Of a stretch of 23,438 bases of DNA, positions 7,714 through 15,128 are shown piece after piece. The stretch's first letter is position 1. Every line of letters begins with the position of its first letter. The stretch lies in NCBI GenBank assembly GCA_030637065.1, contig DAOVVQ010000018.1, positions 1 to 23,438 on the forward strand, written 5' to 3'. Position numbers and translations under genes: made by a program. The notes beneath the pieces are model-generated. The model saw only the letters and a program-made list of their open reading frames with translations. It was not told where the DNA came from and searched no databases. Source of the DNA: Planctomycetota bacterium. GTDB lineage: Bacteria > Planctomycetota > Phycisphaerae > Sedimentisphaerales > Anaerohalosphaeraceae.

Positions 7714-8643
7714 TCAGTGCAGTATGCCGAGCCTTTTCAGTGTTGCTGTGGTCCATTTTATCGAGCGGCGCTGGGCACCTATCAGAAGCAGCAATACCAA
7801 TAGCCACATGCCGACAAATCTGAGATGGTAGGCGATTCGCTCGACGATCGAGGTGTCCGCTGTTATGTTCCATCTGCATAATAATTCGTCCGGTGTAAAC
7901 ATCGCACCGACGATCATGCCGGGAAAACACCGCTGCCATGGCAGGAGTATCACTAATACGAACAGCGAGAGGAAGAATGCCCGCGAGATGTGGTTTATTC
8001 CGCCGAGCCGTCCGATCAGCGATATCTTCAGGCTTATAAGCAGCGTCAGGCTGTACAGCGTCGCCGAGAAGATCAGGATGAAGTTGCACGCCCTGATCAC
8101 GCAGGCAACATGGTAGCACTTCAGCAGGAACTTTTCGGAGTCCGCAGTTTTTTCGGCCTCAACTTCGGTATCTTCCTCGGGCGCGGTGGTGGTGGTGTCA
8201 GCGACGGGCGTGTCAACTGCCGGGGTCTCTGTTGGAGCGAGTTCTTTGGTGGCCTCTTTGGCCCGGGCCCTTATCCGGTCCTGATCTGTGGCGACTTCGG
8301 TTTTTTTTGGTTTTTCCGGTTTTTCGGTTTCATCCGCGGGCTCGTTCTCGATTACCGCAGCTAAGGTCATTACGCCGGTGCTGGCGCACTCATCGCCTGT
8401 CTGTTGTGTGCATTTGTCCTTGGCGCCGCACTGCTGCAAACTGCCGCACTTTTCCTGCGCATCAGCGGCGCAGGCGCTTTTGTCGATATAGCCTGAGTGG
8501 TTGGTCCAGAAGGTTAGCTGCAATATGAGCAGGCAGATCAGCGAGATAATGAACAGAAAGTTCTTCATTGCCTTAAATGCGCTTATCGCCTCGAGGCAAT
8601 CGGTCGTGTCGATAATGTCGCTGGTTCTCTCGTTTTCAGTCAT
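7714..8643 (-). CDS. Four-helix membrane protein with Cys-rich loop and Pro/Glu linker, function unknown
   Basis: The protein has 309 residues and I do not recognise it. The predicted layout is a short cytoplasmic N-terminus, helix 1 at about 29-46, and a likely extracytoplasmic cysteine-rich segment (Cys58, 66, 72, 78, 86). A low-complexity linker rich in Glu, Lys, Pro and Thr spans about 100-170. Three more helices follow at about 185-207, 219-236 and 275-290, and the tail is basic. Five cysteines with short spacing outside the membrane could form disulfides or bind metal. The start at 8643 has GGAG eight bases upstream and lies behind a good promoter. The zinc-ribbon gene follows on the same strand. 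The linker is reflected in a skewed base composition around 8160-8340. Confidence 0.75.
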   Translation of the reverse strand: MTENERTSDIIDTTDCLEAISAFKAMKNFLFIISLICLLILQLTFWTNHSGYIDKSACAADAQEKCGSLQQCGAKDKCTQQTGDECASTGVMTLAAVIENEPADETEKPEKPKKTEVATDQDRIRARAKEATKELAPTETPAVDTPVADTTTTAPEEDTEVEAEKTADSEKFLLKCYHVACVIRACNFILIFSATLYSLTLLISLKISLIGRLGGINHISRAFFLSLFVLVILLPWQRCFPGMIVGAMFTPDELLCRWNITADTSIVERIAYHLRFVGMWLLVLLLLIGAQRRSIKWTTATLKRLGILH

Positions 8644-8694
8644 TTGTCATTCTCCGAATCGCAAAAAATCAAATATCCATATCAAATCCCCCAT

Positions 8695-8723
8695 ATTATA
8701 TGACTTCCAAAGCCAGAGTTCAA
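8695..8723 (-). promoter_or_regulatory. Promoter of the membrane-protein/zinc-ribbon pair
   Basis: On the minus strand TTGAAC (8723-8718) and a perfect TATAAT (8700-8695) are 17 nt apart. Transcription would start near 8688 and leave a leader of about 45 nt before the ATG at 8643. The rest of the 229-nt gap to the rubrerythrin gene (8724-8872) shows no gene. Confidence 0.6.
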
Positions 8724-8872
8724 TTCAATATTTTTCCCTAAACCGCCACTAATTCTGTGCGACCGTCGCAGGACACTGAGGACAAAGGCCGTATACACAT
8801 TCAAGATATAATAAGCGGTTTTTCGCTGCCGCCCTTCAGTCACCTTCTAATCATAAGAATCTCAGCCAGGTG

Positions 8873-9445
8873 TTAATAGTTGGCCGCCTCCAGTTCAAAG
8901 TGAGCCTGCGGATGTGTGCATGCCGGACATGTGTCGGGAGCTTCGACGCCTTCGTGTACATAGCCGCAATTTCTGCATATCCAGCGAACAGGTTTTTCTC
9001 GTTTGAAGACTTTCCCCTCGGCAATATTCTTCTCCAATGCCAGATAGCGGTCTCTGTGCCGGGCCTCTGCAACCGCTATGCTTCTGAACGCCTCGGCGAT
9101 CTTATCAAAACCTTCCTCCTTCGCTGTCCTGGCAAAACCGGGATACATTTCGGTTGTTTCGTAGTTCTCACCTGCGGCAGCCGCCTTGAGATTTTCGCTG
9201 GTAGTGCCGATAATGCCGGCTGGGAAACCCGCTGCAATCTCAGCTTCTCCGCCCTGGAGGAACTTAAAAAGCCTCTTTGCATGTTCTTTTTCCTGGTTGG
9301 CCGTTTCTTCAAATATGGCTGATATCTGCACGAAACCCTCTTTACGAGCCTTACTCGAAAAATACGTGTAACGGTTTCTCGCCTGTGATTCGCCTGCAAA
9401 TGCTGTCAATAGATTCTTTTCGGTCTTGCTGCCCTTAAACTCCAC
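8873..9445 (-). CDS. rbr: Rubrerythrin
   Basis: Rubrerythrin is a cytoplasmic peroxidase that reduces H2O2 at a non-haem di-iron centre, with electrons arriving through a C-terminal rubredoxin-like iron site. It is typical of anaerobes. The 190-residue product has the four-helix domain with Glu19, EETANQEKEH (Glu52, His55), ENYE (Glu93, Glu96) and AEARH (Glu127, His130). The rubredoxin part is CRNC (157, 160) and CPAC (173, 176). The start codon is GTG, supported by GGAAGGT five bases upstream. No in-frame ATG fits. It lies 67 nt downstream of the M48 gene on the same strand and could share its transcript. It is separated from the Rnf operon only by that gene, so a redox-stress link with Rnf is plausible but not shown. 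Confidence 0.95.
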   Translation of the reverse strand: MEFKGSKTEKNLLTAFAGESQARNRYTYFSSKARKEGFVQISAIFEETANQEKEHAKRLFKFLQGGEAEIAAGFPAGIIGTTSENLKAAAAGENYETTEMYPGFARTAKEEGFDKIAEAFRSIAVAEARHRDRYLALEKNIAEGKVFKREKPVRWICRNCGYVHEGVEAPDTCPACTHPQAHFELEAANY

Positions 9446-9512
9446 TATGCACCTTCCTTTCTTAAATCAATTCATCCAAAGCGGACTCTTAGCCCATACG
9501 AAAACGTGATAA

Positions 9513-10307
9513 TTACAGGTTATCCAGGACGTATTTCTTGTAGTCTTTTCGACCGGTTTTCAGGTTTTGGGGATAGACGTTGGCGGCCATTCGCTCGATG
9601 ATGCTCTCTTTGCGATTGGCTGGGTTGGGGTGAGTGGAGAAGAATTCTATTTTTCTGCGCGTGCTTTGCTGCTGGAGGATTTCCATCATCTCTACCATCC
9701 CGGCTGGGTCGTAGCCGGCCATTACCATGTAATCGAGGCCGAATGTGTCGGATTCGTGTTCGTGCTCGCGGCTGTATTTGAGGCCGATGAGTTGCGTGCC
9801 CATCTGGGCGATGTTTACCACGCCGGCAGGGGTCTTTTCGTTGGTTGCCGCCGAGAGGATCAAGTCGATCCCGATCTGCCGGCTCATAGCCGCCGCCGAG
9901 TGCCGCGCGGTTACATGGACTGTTTCATGGGCCAGGATCGAAGCGAGTTGGGCCTCGGTGGTGAGATTTTCCAGCATACCCCTCGTGATGAAGATGTGGC
10001 CGCCGGGAAGGGCCATCGCGTTTACGGATTCGTGGTTGACCGCGATATATTGAAAATCGAGGTCGGGCATGTGGCTGACAGCGGCGATGGACTGGCCGAC
10101 GCCGCTAACGTAGTTCTGGATAGTCCTGTTCGCTATCCGCCCTTCCATCTGCTTTTCGACCTCAGGTGCGTATTGGGTGCCGATCTGAAGTTCCTGGGCG
10201 CTGCTGACGAGCATTAGCTCATTTTTGCCGGTAACCGGATTAGTCGCACAGCCGCCGGGCAAAAGGACACCGAACAAAAACAATACCAAGAGTGTTTTTT
10301 TTAGCAT
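9513..10307 (-). CDS. M48-family zinc metalloprotease lipoprotein (LoiP/BepA-like)
   Basis: This is an envelope protease probably involved in protein quality control. The 264-residue product begins with a lipoprotein signal ending in a lipobox (LLPGGC, Cys20 lipidated), followed by ATNPVTGKNELMLVS, typical of this group. The zinc site is HETVH (His127, Glu128, His131). The third ligand is the first Glu of SREHEHESD (Glu183), where the usual Ala of the ExEAD motif is Ser. The conserved STHPNPANR stretch near the C-terminus is present. There is no TPR domain, so it is closer to the short LoiP/YcaL type than to full-length BepA. ATG 10307 has AAGGGGGT upstream. A TTG two codons earlier is unnecessary. 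Confidence 0.9.
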   Translation of the reverse strand: MLKKTLLVLFLFGVLLPGGCATNPVTGKNELMLVSSAQELQIGTQYAPEVEKQMEGRIANRTIQNYVSGVGQSIAAVSHMPDLDFQYIAVNHESVNAMALPGGHIFITRGMLENLTTEAQLASILAHETVHVTARHSAAAMSRQIGIDLILSAATNEKTPAGVVNIAQMGTQLIGLKYSREHEHESDTFGLDYMVMAGYDPAGMVEMMEILQQQSTRRKIEFFSTHPNPANRKESIIERMAANVYPQNLKTGRKDYKKYVLDNL

Positions 10308-10365
10308 AATCAACCCCCTTTGGCCTTGGCGAACAAAATTGGTCTCTGTCGCAGCAAGAATTAGC

Positions 10366-10394
10366 TTGCATATTTGATTTGCATAAATTATAAG
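10366..10394 (+). promoter_or_regulatory. Promoter of the Rnf operon, overlapping a divergent -10 for the M48 gene
   Basis: TTGCAT (10366-10371), 17 nt, TATAAG (10389-10394) would start transcription about at the ATG at 10401, giving a very short or absent leader. On the minus strand the overlapping bases 10392-10387 read TATAAT, a -10 for the M48 gene, although its -35 is poor. The short inverted repeat GCAAG/CTTGC (10354-10369) overlaps the plus -35 and could be a regulator site. Identification is from sequence match only. Confidence 0.4.
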
Positions 10395-10400
10395 GTCTCA

Positions 10401-10748
10401 ATGTCAAATGTGGTAGCCAAAACAGGGCGGGAAAATGATTTTTGCTCCAGTTGCGACCTCGGTAGCGATTGCAAGAAGGTCTACGAGCAATTGGCAAACA
10501 GGACAGGGCCGTCGGTGGCGCTCAGGGCGATAGTCGCCTTTCTACTGCCGATAACGGTCTTTATCGTCGCCTTAGGTGTAAGCGAGAGGCTTTTTCGCCG
10601 AATTCTGACCGATCCGGCGCTGCCGACGGTATTCGGGGCGGTGATCGCCGGGTGTTTGACTTTTATATGCATATCGATCACAAGGGCCATTTACAGCCGC
10701 CAGGATGGGATGCGGCGGCTGTCAATGAAAGGAGCTAAAGATAGCTAA
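10401..10748 (+). CDS. RseC-like membrane protein at the head of the Rnf operon
   Basis: The 115-residue protein has a short N-terminus with the cysteine cluster CSSCDLGSDC, then two hydrophobic helices (ALRAIVAFLLPITVFIVALGV and VFGAVIAGCLTFICISITRAI) and a basic tail. This layout matches RseC/MucC-type proteins, which accompany Rnf/Rsx genes and in Escherichia coli take part in keeping SoxR reduced. The cysteines may hold an Fe-S cluster. The classical N-terminal domain is shorter here, so the assignment rests on cysteines, helices and context. ATG 10401 is preferred, with AAGG about seven bases upstream. The TTG at 10374 is rejected. The last codons overlap the apparent start of rnfC, indicating coupled translation. 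Confidence 0.65.
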   Translation: MSNVVAKTGRENDFCSSCDLGSDCKKVYEQLANRTGPSVALRAIVAFLLPITVFIVALGVSERLFRRILTDPALPTVFGAVIAGCLTFICISITRAIYSRQDGMRRLSMKGAKDS

Positions 10749-12105
10749 TATCGCAGCAACTTTTCCCGGCGGGTTGCATCCGCCTGAGAATAAGCTCACC
10801 GAAGACAGCCAGATCCAGCAGATGCCGAATCCGAAGCTGGTCTCGGTGCTTTTGGGTCAGCATATAGGTGCGGTCTGCTCGTCCATGGTCCAGAAAAAGG
10901 ACAAGGTGCAGTTCGGTCAGCAGATCGGCCAGGCTGAGGGCTTTGTCTCGGCGCCTGTTCATTCGCCGGTCGACGGTGTGGTGAGGGATATTGCCCTGCA
11001 ATCGCACCCGGTTTTGGGCAGAGAGATGGCTGTTATTATCGATGTGGACGCCGAAAGCAGTATTAAACCGCTGCCCAACGGCCAGTTTACCGCTGATTTT
11101 GACGAGACGGCCTTTTCCGATAAGCAGATCCGGGACGCCGTTCGCCAGGCTGGGATCGTTGGGATGGGCGGTGCGGGGTTCCCCACGCAGGTAAAGCTCG
11201 AACCAAATCCGCAGACGCCAAAAGAGGTATTGATCATCAACGGCTGTGAGTGCGAACCGTTTATTACCGGCGATTATCGCATGATGATGGAGTGGACTTA
11301 CCAGGTCATCGCCGGAATCAAGCTCGCCTGTCGGGGCGCTGGATGCCCGACCGTTCGTATCGGGATCGAGGAAAATAAGCCCGAGGCGATCGCAAGAATG
11401 GCCGAACTGTTAAAGCAGTGCAGCGGCGCAGGTAACATGGAGGTAGTCCCCCTCAAGACAAAATACCCCCAGGGCGGCGAAAGGCAACTTATAAAGGCTG
11501 TCTGGGGTAAGCAGGTTCCTACCGGCGGGATCCCGCCGATGATCGGTGTTGTCGTTCTTAATGTCGCCACTTGTGCGGCTATCGCCGATGCGGTTGTTAA
11601 TAACGCCCCGCTTACACATCGCGTGGTAACGGTTACGGGTGGTGCGATCGCCAATCCCGGCAACTATTATGTTCCGATCGGCACGTCCGTTCAGGACCTT
11701 ATCGACCATTGCGGCGGGCTTACTGAAAATGCCGCCAAGGTCGTCATGGGCGGGCCGATGATGGGACTGGCGATAGCGGACCTGTCGACGCCGATCACCA
11801 AGGCCAGCGGAGCGATCACGTTTCTGACCGAGGAAACGATCACGAAGGCCAAATATGAGAGAAGGCAGACCGCCTGCATTCGATGCGGAAGGTGCCTTAC
11901 TGTTTGCCCCGAGCATCTCAACGCGACGAGAATCGCACATGCGGTCAAGAGCGACCTTCTGGATGTTGCCCAGAATTATCACATGACAGCCTGCATCGAG
12001 TGTGGATGCTGTAGTTATATATGCCCGGCCAATATCGAGCTTACCGGTTATATCAAGACCGGCAAGATCCTGCTGGCACGGGCTAAAAAGAGGATGCCGA
12101 AATGA
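10741..12105 (+). CDS. rnfC: Ion-translocating oxidoreductase complex subunit C
   Basis: RnfC is the peripheral NADH/NAD+-binding subunit of Rnf, which couples electron flow between reduced ferredoxin and NAD+ to ion pumping. Conserved features are TFPGGLHPPENK at the N-terminus, LGQHIGA, SPVDGVV and a glycine-rich nucleotide/FMN site GIVGMGGAGFPTQVK (about 138-152). INGCECEPFITGDYRMM follows, then two [4Fe-4S] motifs, CIRCGRCLTVC (about 379-389) and CIECGCCSYIC (about 418-428). The start is odd: between the preceding in-frame stop (10726) and the conserved TFPGG there is no ATG, GTG or TTG. ATA at 10741 sits six bases after AAAGGAG and overlaps the rseC-like stop by 8 bp. The alternative TTG at 10774 would delete TFPGG and has no spaced ribosome site. 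From ATA the protein has 454 residues. Confidence 0.93.
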   Translation: MANIAATFPGGLHPPENKLTEDSQIQQMPNPKLVSVLLGQHIGAVCSSMVQKKDKVQFGQQIGQAEGFVSAPVHSPVDGVVRDIALQSHPVLGREMAVIIDVDAESSIKPLPNGQFTADFDETAFSDKQIRDAVRQAGIVGMGGAGFPTQVKLEPNPQTPKEVLIINGCECEPFITGDYRMMMEWTYQVIAGIKLACRGAGCPTVRIGIEENKPEAIARMAELLKQCSGAGNMEVVPLKTKYPQGGERQLIKAVWGKQVPTGGIPPMIGVVVLNVATCAAIADAVVNNAPLTHRVVTVTGGAIANPGNYYVPIGTSVQDLIDHCGGLTENAAKVVMGGPMMGLAIADLSTPITKASGAITFLTEETITKAKYERRQTACIRCGRCLTVCPEHLNATRIAHAVKSDLLDVAQNYHMTACIECGCCSYICPANIELTGYIKTGKILLARAKKRMPK

Positions 12106-12152
12106 GGTTTCAAAGAAGCAAAGAATTATAGAAACTTTGTGACAGGAAGATA

Positions 12153-13160
12153 ATGCTAAGTAAGATAACAGTTTCACCGAGCCCGCATATCAGCAAGGCG
12201 TACTCTACGCGCGGCATCATGCTCGACGTGATAATCGCCCTTGTCCCGGCGATGGTAATGGCCTGCTGGTACTTCAGGGCGCCGGCGATCATCCTTATCG
12301 TCACCTGCGCTGTTTCATGTGCGGCGACCGAGTGGCTCTGCAACCTGATCCGCAGGAAGCCGGATTCGGTAAACGACCTTAGCGCGGTGGTTACCGGGAT
12401 TATCCTAGCCCTTTCGCTTCCACCGAACCTTCCGGCCTGGGTCGCTGTCATCGGGAGCGCATTTGCGATAGCGATAGGCAAGATGGTCTTCGGCGGACTT
12501 GGCGCCAACGTTTTTAACCCGGCGATGGCGTCGAGGGCCTTTTTGACGGCCAGCTTCGGGATGCTGATGACGACATGGACGGTTCCGGCGACGATCGACG
12601 CGACGATGCCTGTTCTTTCGCCGGCTGGGGCGGATGCCATAACCCAGGCGACGCCACTGAACTGGAGCAAGCAGGCGATCAAGGGCAAGGCCGACGCTGC
12701 CGTTGTCAACGAGCAGCTTATGGCGACGGTAACCGGTAGCGTTGGCGGATGTCTGGGCGAAACGAGTGCGATTGCGCTTCTGTTAGGCGGAGCGTATCTG
12801 CTGTTTCGGCGAACTATCAGCTTTCATATACCCGTTGCGGTCCTTGTGTCGGCGTTTGTCTTTGCGGCGATATGGTATTTCGCGGACCCAACGGCCTATG
12901 TGTCGCCAATCCTTCACATTACCGGCGGCGGTATGCTCATGTGCGCACTGTTTATCGCCACCGACCCGGTGACGGCGCCTCTGCCGGTTAAGGGGATGTG
13001 GATATTCGGTATTGGCGTCGGTATGTTGGTCGTGCTGATCAGGATCGTCGGCGAGTACCCCGAGGGTGTGATGTACGCGGTGCTGATCATGAACGCACTT
13101 ACGCCGCTGATCGACCGGTTCTGTAAACTCGTCCCAGCCGGAGGAAAGACTCATGGTTAA
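12153..13160 (+). CDS. rnfD: Ion-translocating oxidoreductase complex subunit D
   Basis: RnfD is an integral membrane subunit that carries covalent FMN and forms part of the ion path. The 335-residue protein has about nine to ten hydrophobic helices and begins with the family's SPSPHI segment. It contains LPPNLPAWVAVIGSAFAIAIGK and GGLGANVFNPA, both highly conserved. The flavin attachment site reads DAITQATPLN. It keeps the acceptor Thr (Thr167) but has TQ where SG is usual (SGAT). TDPVTAP occurs in the last third. ATG 12153 follows AGGAAG by a normal distance, and the end overlaps rnfG by 8 bp. ApbE encoded at 20041-21072 is the expected enzyme attaching its FMN. Confidence 0.95.
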   Translation: MLSKITVSPSPHISKAYSTRGIMLDVIIALVPAMVMACWYFRAPAIILIVTCAVSCAATEWLCNLIRRKPDSVNDLSAVVTGIILALSLPPNLPAWVAVIGSAFAIAIGKMVFGGLGANVFNPAMASRAFLTASFGMLMTTWTVPATIDATMPVLSPAGADAITQATPLNWSKQAIKGKADAAVVNEQLMATVTGSVGGCLGETSAIALLLGGAYLLFRRTISFHIPVAVLVSAFVFAAIWYFADPTAYVSPILHITGGGMLMCALFIATDPVTAPLPVKGMWIFGIGVGMLVVLIRIVGEYPEGVMYAVLIMNALTPLIDRFCKLVPAGGKTHG

Positions 13161-13776
13161 GAGCATCAAACTTTTCTTCGAGCAGAGCTGGCTTTTGATA
13201 ACTTCGGCGTTTGTCTTCGGACTGCTCCTGTCGGTAACCAACGCCGCATGGCAGCCGAGGATCATCCAGAATGAGATCGACAAGTTTAACCGGCTGGCAG
13301 GTGCGATGCTCTCGGAAGCGAAGACCTTTGAACTGGCCGCTGAAAAAGTAGAGATCGATATGCCCAAGGGCAAAACGACCCTGCTCGAAATTAAGAAGGG
13401 CCTGGATGCCGACGGTAACTGCGTCGGATGGGCGTTTGTCTGTCACGGCTCGGGCTTTGCCGACAAGATACGGCTGGTCCTTACGCTCGATGCCGGATTT
13501 GAGACTATTAAGGGTTTTGGCGTTCTCTCCAGCAACGAAACGCCGGGTTTTGGCGATAAGATCAAAAAAGATTACTTCCGCAGCCAGTTTATGGGTATGC
13601 CGGCGGCGGAGATCACGCTTTCAAAGACCGGCGATTACAAGGAGATCGACAGCGAGATAGTCGCCATCACCGGCGCAACCGTCAGCAGCGAAGCGGTGGT
13701 TGCTATCGTCAATAATTTCGTCGGGCAGGTCCGAGGCAAACTCAAAGAAAAGGGACTGATCGATAATGGCAAATGA
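13153..13776 (+). CDS. rnfG: Ion-translocating oxidoreductase complex subunit G (flavoprotein)
   Basis: RnfG has one N-terminal membrane helix (about 13-32) and an extracytoplasmic FMN-binding domain. FMN is linked by a phosphoester bond to the second Thr of the flavinylation motif. Here the motif is ITGATVSS with Thr176 as acceptor, a close form of SGATxTS. GFGVLSSNETPGFGDKI is the conserved stretch that shapes the flavin pocket. Length is 207 residues, as usual. Its ATG overlaps the end of rnfD and its 3' end overlaps rnfE by 11 bp, so D, G and E are tightly coupled. It passes electrons between RnfD and the rest of the membrane chain. Confidence 0.95.
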   Translation: MVKSIKLFFEQSWLLITSAFVFGLLLSVTNAAWQPRIIQNEIDKFNRLAGAMLSEAKTFELAAEKVEIDMPKGKTTLLEIKKGLDADGNCVGWAFVCHGSGFADKIRLVLTLDAGFETIKGFGVLSSNETPGFGDKIKKDYFRSQFMGMPAAEITLSKTGDYKEIDSEIVAITGATVSSEAVVAIVNNFVGQVRGKLKEKGLIDNGK

Positions 13777-14395
13777 TAAATCAAACGATGTTTCGCTGAG
13801 CCGGACGTTTATTTCGGGCTTCTGGAACGAGAACCCCGTCCTGCGGTTGCTGCTGGGCATGTGCCCGACGCTTGCGGTGACGGCTGCGGTAAAGCCGGCG
13901 CTGACGATGGGGCTAAGCGTGATATTCGTCCTGATCTGCTCGAATATCGTGGTGAGCCTGATGCGAAATCTGCTAAAGCCGCATCTGCGGATATTGATGT
14001 TCACATTAGCGATCGCGACGTTCGTAACGATAGCGGATTTGTTCCTCAAGGCCTTTCTGCCGGAAATGAGTTCGACGTTGGGGCCTTATATACCGCTGAT
14101 CATCGTTAATTGCATAATAATCTGCCGGGCGGAGGCTTGCGCAAGCAAGAACCCCATCGTCGTCAGCATCATAGACGCCGTCGGCATGGGCGGAGGCTTT
14201 ACCATTACCCTGTGTTTCTTAGCCGGCATCAGGGAGCTTTTTGCCACCGGTGCGGTATTCGAGATACAGGTACTCGCCACGCCGGAGACGGGCGGATGGT
14301 TCGTGCCGTGGGCGGCAATGGGTATGCCGGTAGGAGCATTTATAACATTGGGACTGATGTTGGGACTGACCAACATTATAAGTAAAAAGGCGTAG
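13766..14395 (+). CDS. rnfE: Ion-translocating oxidoreductase complex subunit E
   Basis: RnfE is a six-helix membrane protein that pairs with its inverted-topology relative RnfA. It shows NPVLRLLLGMCPTLAVT with Cys33 and PLIIVNCIIICRAEA with Cys116 (and Cys120). The two half-membrane cysteine motifs are the known ligands of a [2Fe-2S] cluster shared with RnfA. The C-terminal part has GMGGGFTITLCFLAGIREL and GLMLGLTNI. Length is 209 residues, within the family range. A weak AGGGA lies ten bases before the ATG, but translation is likely coupled through the overlap with rnfG. After this gene the operon is interrupted by a 115-nt gap with two palindromes. Confidence 0.95.
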   Translation: MANDKSNDVSLSRTFISGFWNENPVLRLLLGMCPTLAVTAAVKPALTMGLSVIFVLICSNIVVSLMRNLLKPHLRILMFTLAIATFVTIADLFLKAFLPEMSSTLGPYIPLIIVNCIIICRAEACASKNPIVVSIIDAVGMGGGFTITLCFLAGIRELFATGAVFEIQVLATPETGGWFVPWAAMGMPVGAFITLGLMLGLTNIISKKA

Positions 14396-14397
14396 AC

Positions 14398-14425
14398 CGT
14401 AGGATGGGTAACTTGTTACCCATGC
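14398..14425 (+). repeat. REP-like palindromic repeat, copy 2
   Basis: This is the exact reverse complement of the 28-bp unit at 2423-2450. GTAG (14399-14402) leads the hairpin and the core ATGGGTAACTTGTTACCCAT occupies 14404-14423. It starts two bases after the rnfE stop, in the gap before rnfA. Confidence 0.85.
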
Positions 14426-14467
14426 TGTTATTTTTGATTTTTGCATTTTGATATTTGATATGAGTAA

Positions 14468-14490
14468 GTAGGGTGGGCCCTGGCCCACGC
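14468..14490 (+). repeat. REP-like palindrome, variant type with the same frame
   Basis: GTAG (14468-14471) leads a perfect 7-bp inverted repeat GTGGGCC-CT-GGCCCAC (14473-14488), ending in GC. It shares the frame GTAGG-R-TGGG...CCCA-Y-GC with the 28-bp repeats, but the inner stem bases are changed on both arms. It points the same way as copy 2, 43 bases downstream of that copy's end, and the pair fills the rnfE-rnfA gap. Confidence 0.7.
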
Positions 14491-14510
14491 GGATAATCAG
14501 GACGTGTAAC

Positions 14511-15101
14511 ATGGATACATTACAAGTATTATTGATGGGTTTCATATCCGTCGTGATAGTGAACAACCTGGTCTTCACCAAGTTTCTGGGCATTTGTCCG
14601 TACCTTGGCGTTTCCGGGCGGATCGACATGGCCTTCGGCATGGGCTGTGCCGTTACGTTTGTCGTTACCCTTAGCGGTACGCTTACCTGGATGATCGACA
14701 ACTGGATCCTGATGCCGTGGGGGCTTGAGGTTACGCGATACGTCTGCTTTATCCTGGTCATCGCCGGCGCCGTCCAGCTTGTCGAGATGTACGTTCGCAA
14801 ATTCTTCCCGACCCTTTACGACAGCTTTGGCATATTCCTGCCGCTAATAACGACTAACTGCGCGATCTTAGGATTGTGCCTGTTCATAAACCTCTGGGGT
14901 GTTGACAATCTTTTAGAGGCGGTGGTCCTGAGCTTCGGCGCGGGGATCGGTTTTACCCTGGCGATCTGCATCATGGCCGGCATCCGCGAGAACCTTAATC
15001 TCTCCGATGTGCCGGAGTGTCTCAAGGGCGCCCCGATCACACTGATAACAGCCGGGCTGCTGACCCTGGCATTTATGGGCTTCGCAGGAATGATCAGATA
15101 A
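14511..15101 (+). CDS. rnfA: Ion-translocating oxidoreductase complex subunit A
   Basis: RnfA is the six-helix membrane partner of RnfE. The 196-residue product is strongly conserved: NNLVFTKFLGICPYLGVS with Cys29, and FLPLITTNCAILG with Cys117, the ligands of the intramembrane [2Fe-2S] centre. The stretch SFGAGIGFTLAICIMAGIREN follows near the C-terminus. ATG 14511 has AGGA nine bases upstream. In most Rnf operons of this order rnfA directly follows rnfE. Here the repeat-filled gap may weaken read-through or mark a processing site. rnfB follows after 27 nt. Confidence 0.95.
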   Translation: MDTLQVLLMGFISVVIVNNLVFTKFLGICPYLGVSGRIDMAFGMGCAVTFVVTLSGTLTWMIDNWILMPWGLEVTRYVCFILVIAGAVQLVEMYVRKFFPTLYDSFGIFLPLITTNCAILGLCLFINLWGVDNLLEAVVLSFGAGIGFTLAICIMAGIRENLNLSDVPECLKGAPITLITAGLLTLAFMGFAGMIR

Positions 15102-15128
15102 AATAAGAATATAAATTCAGGGTTTGGA

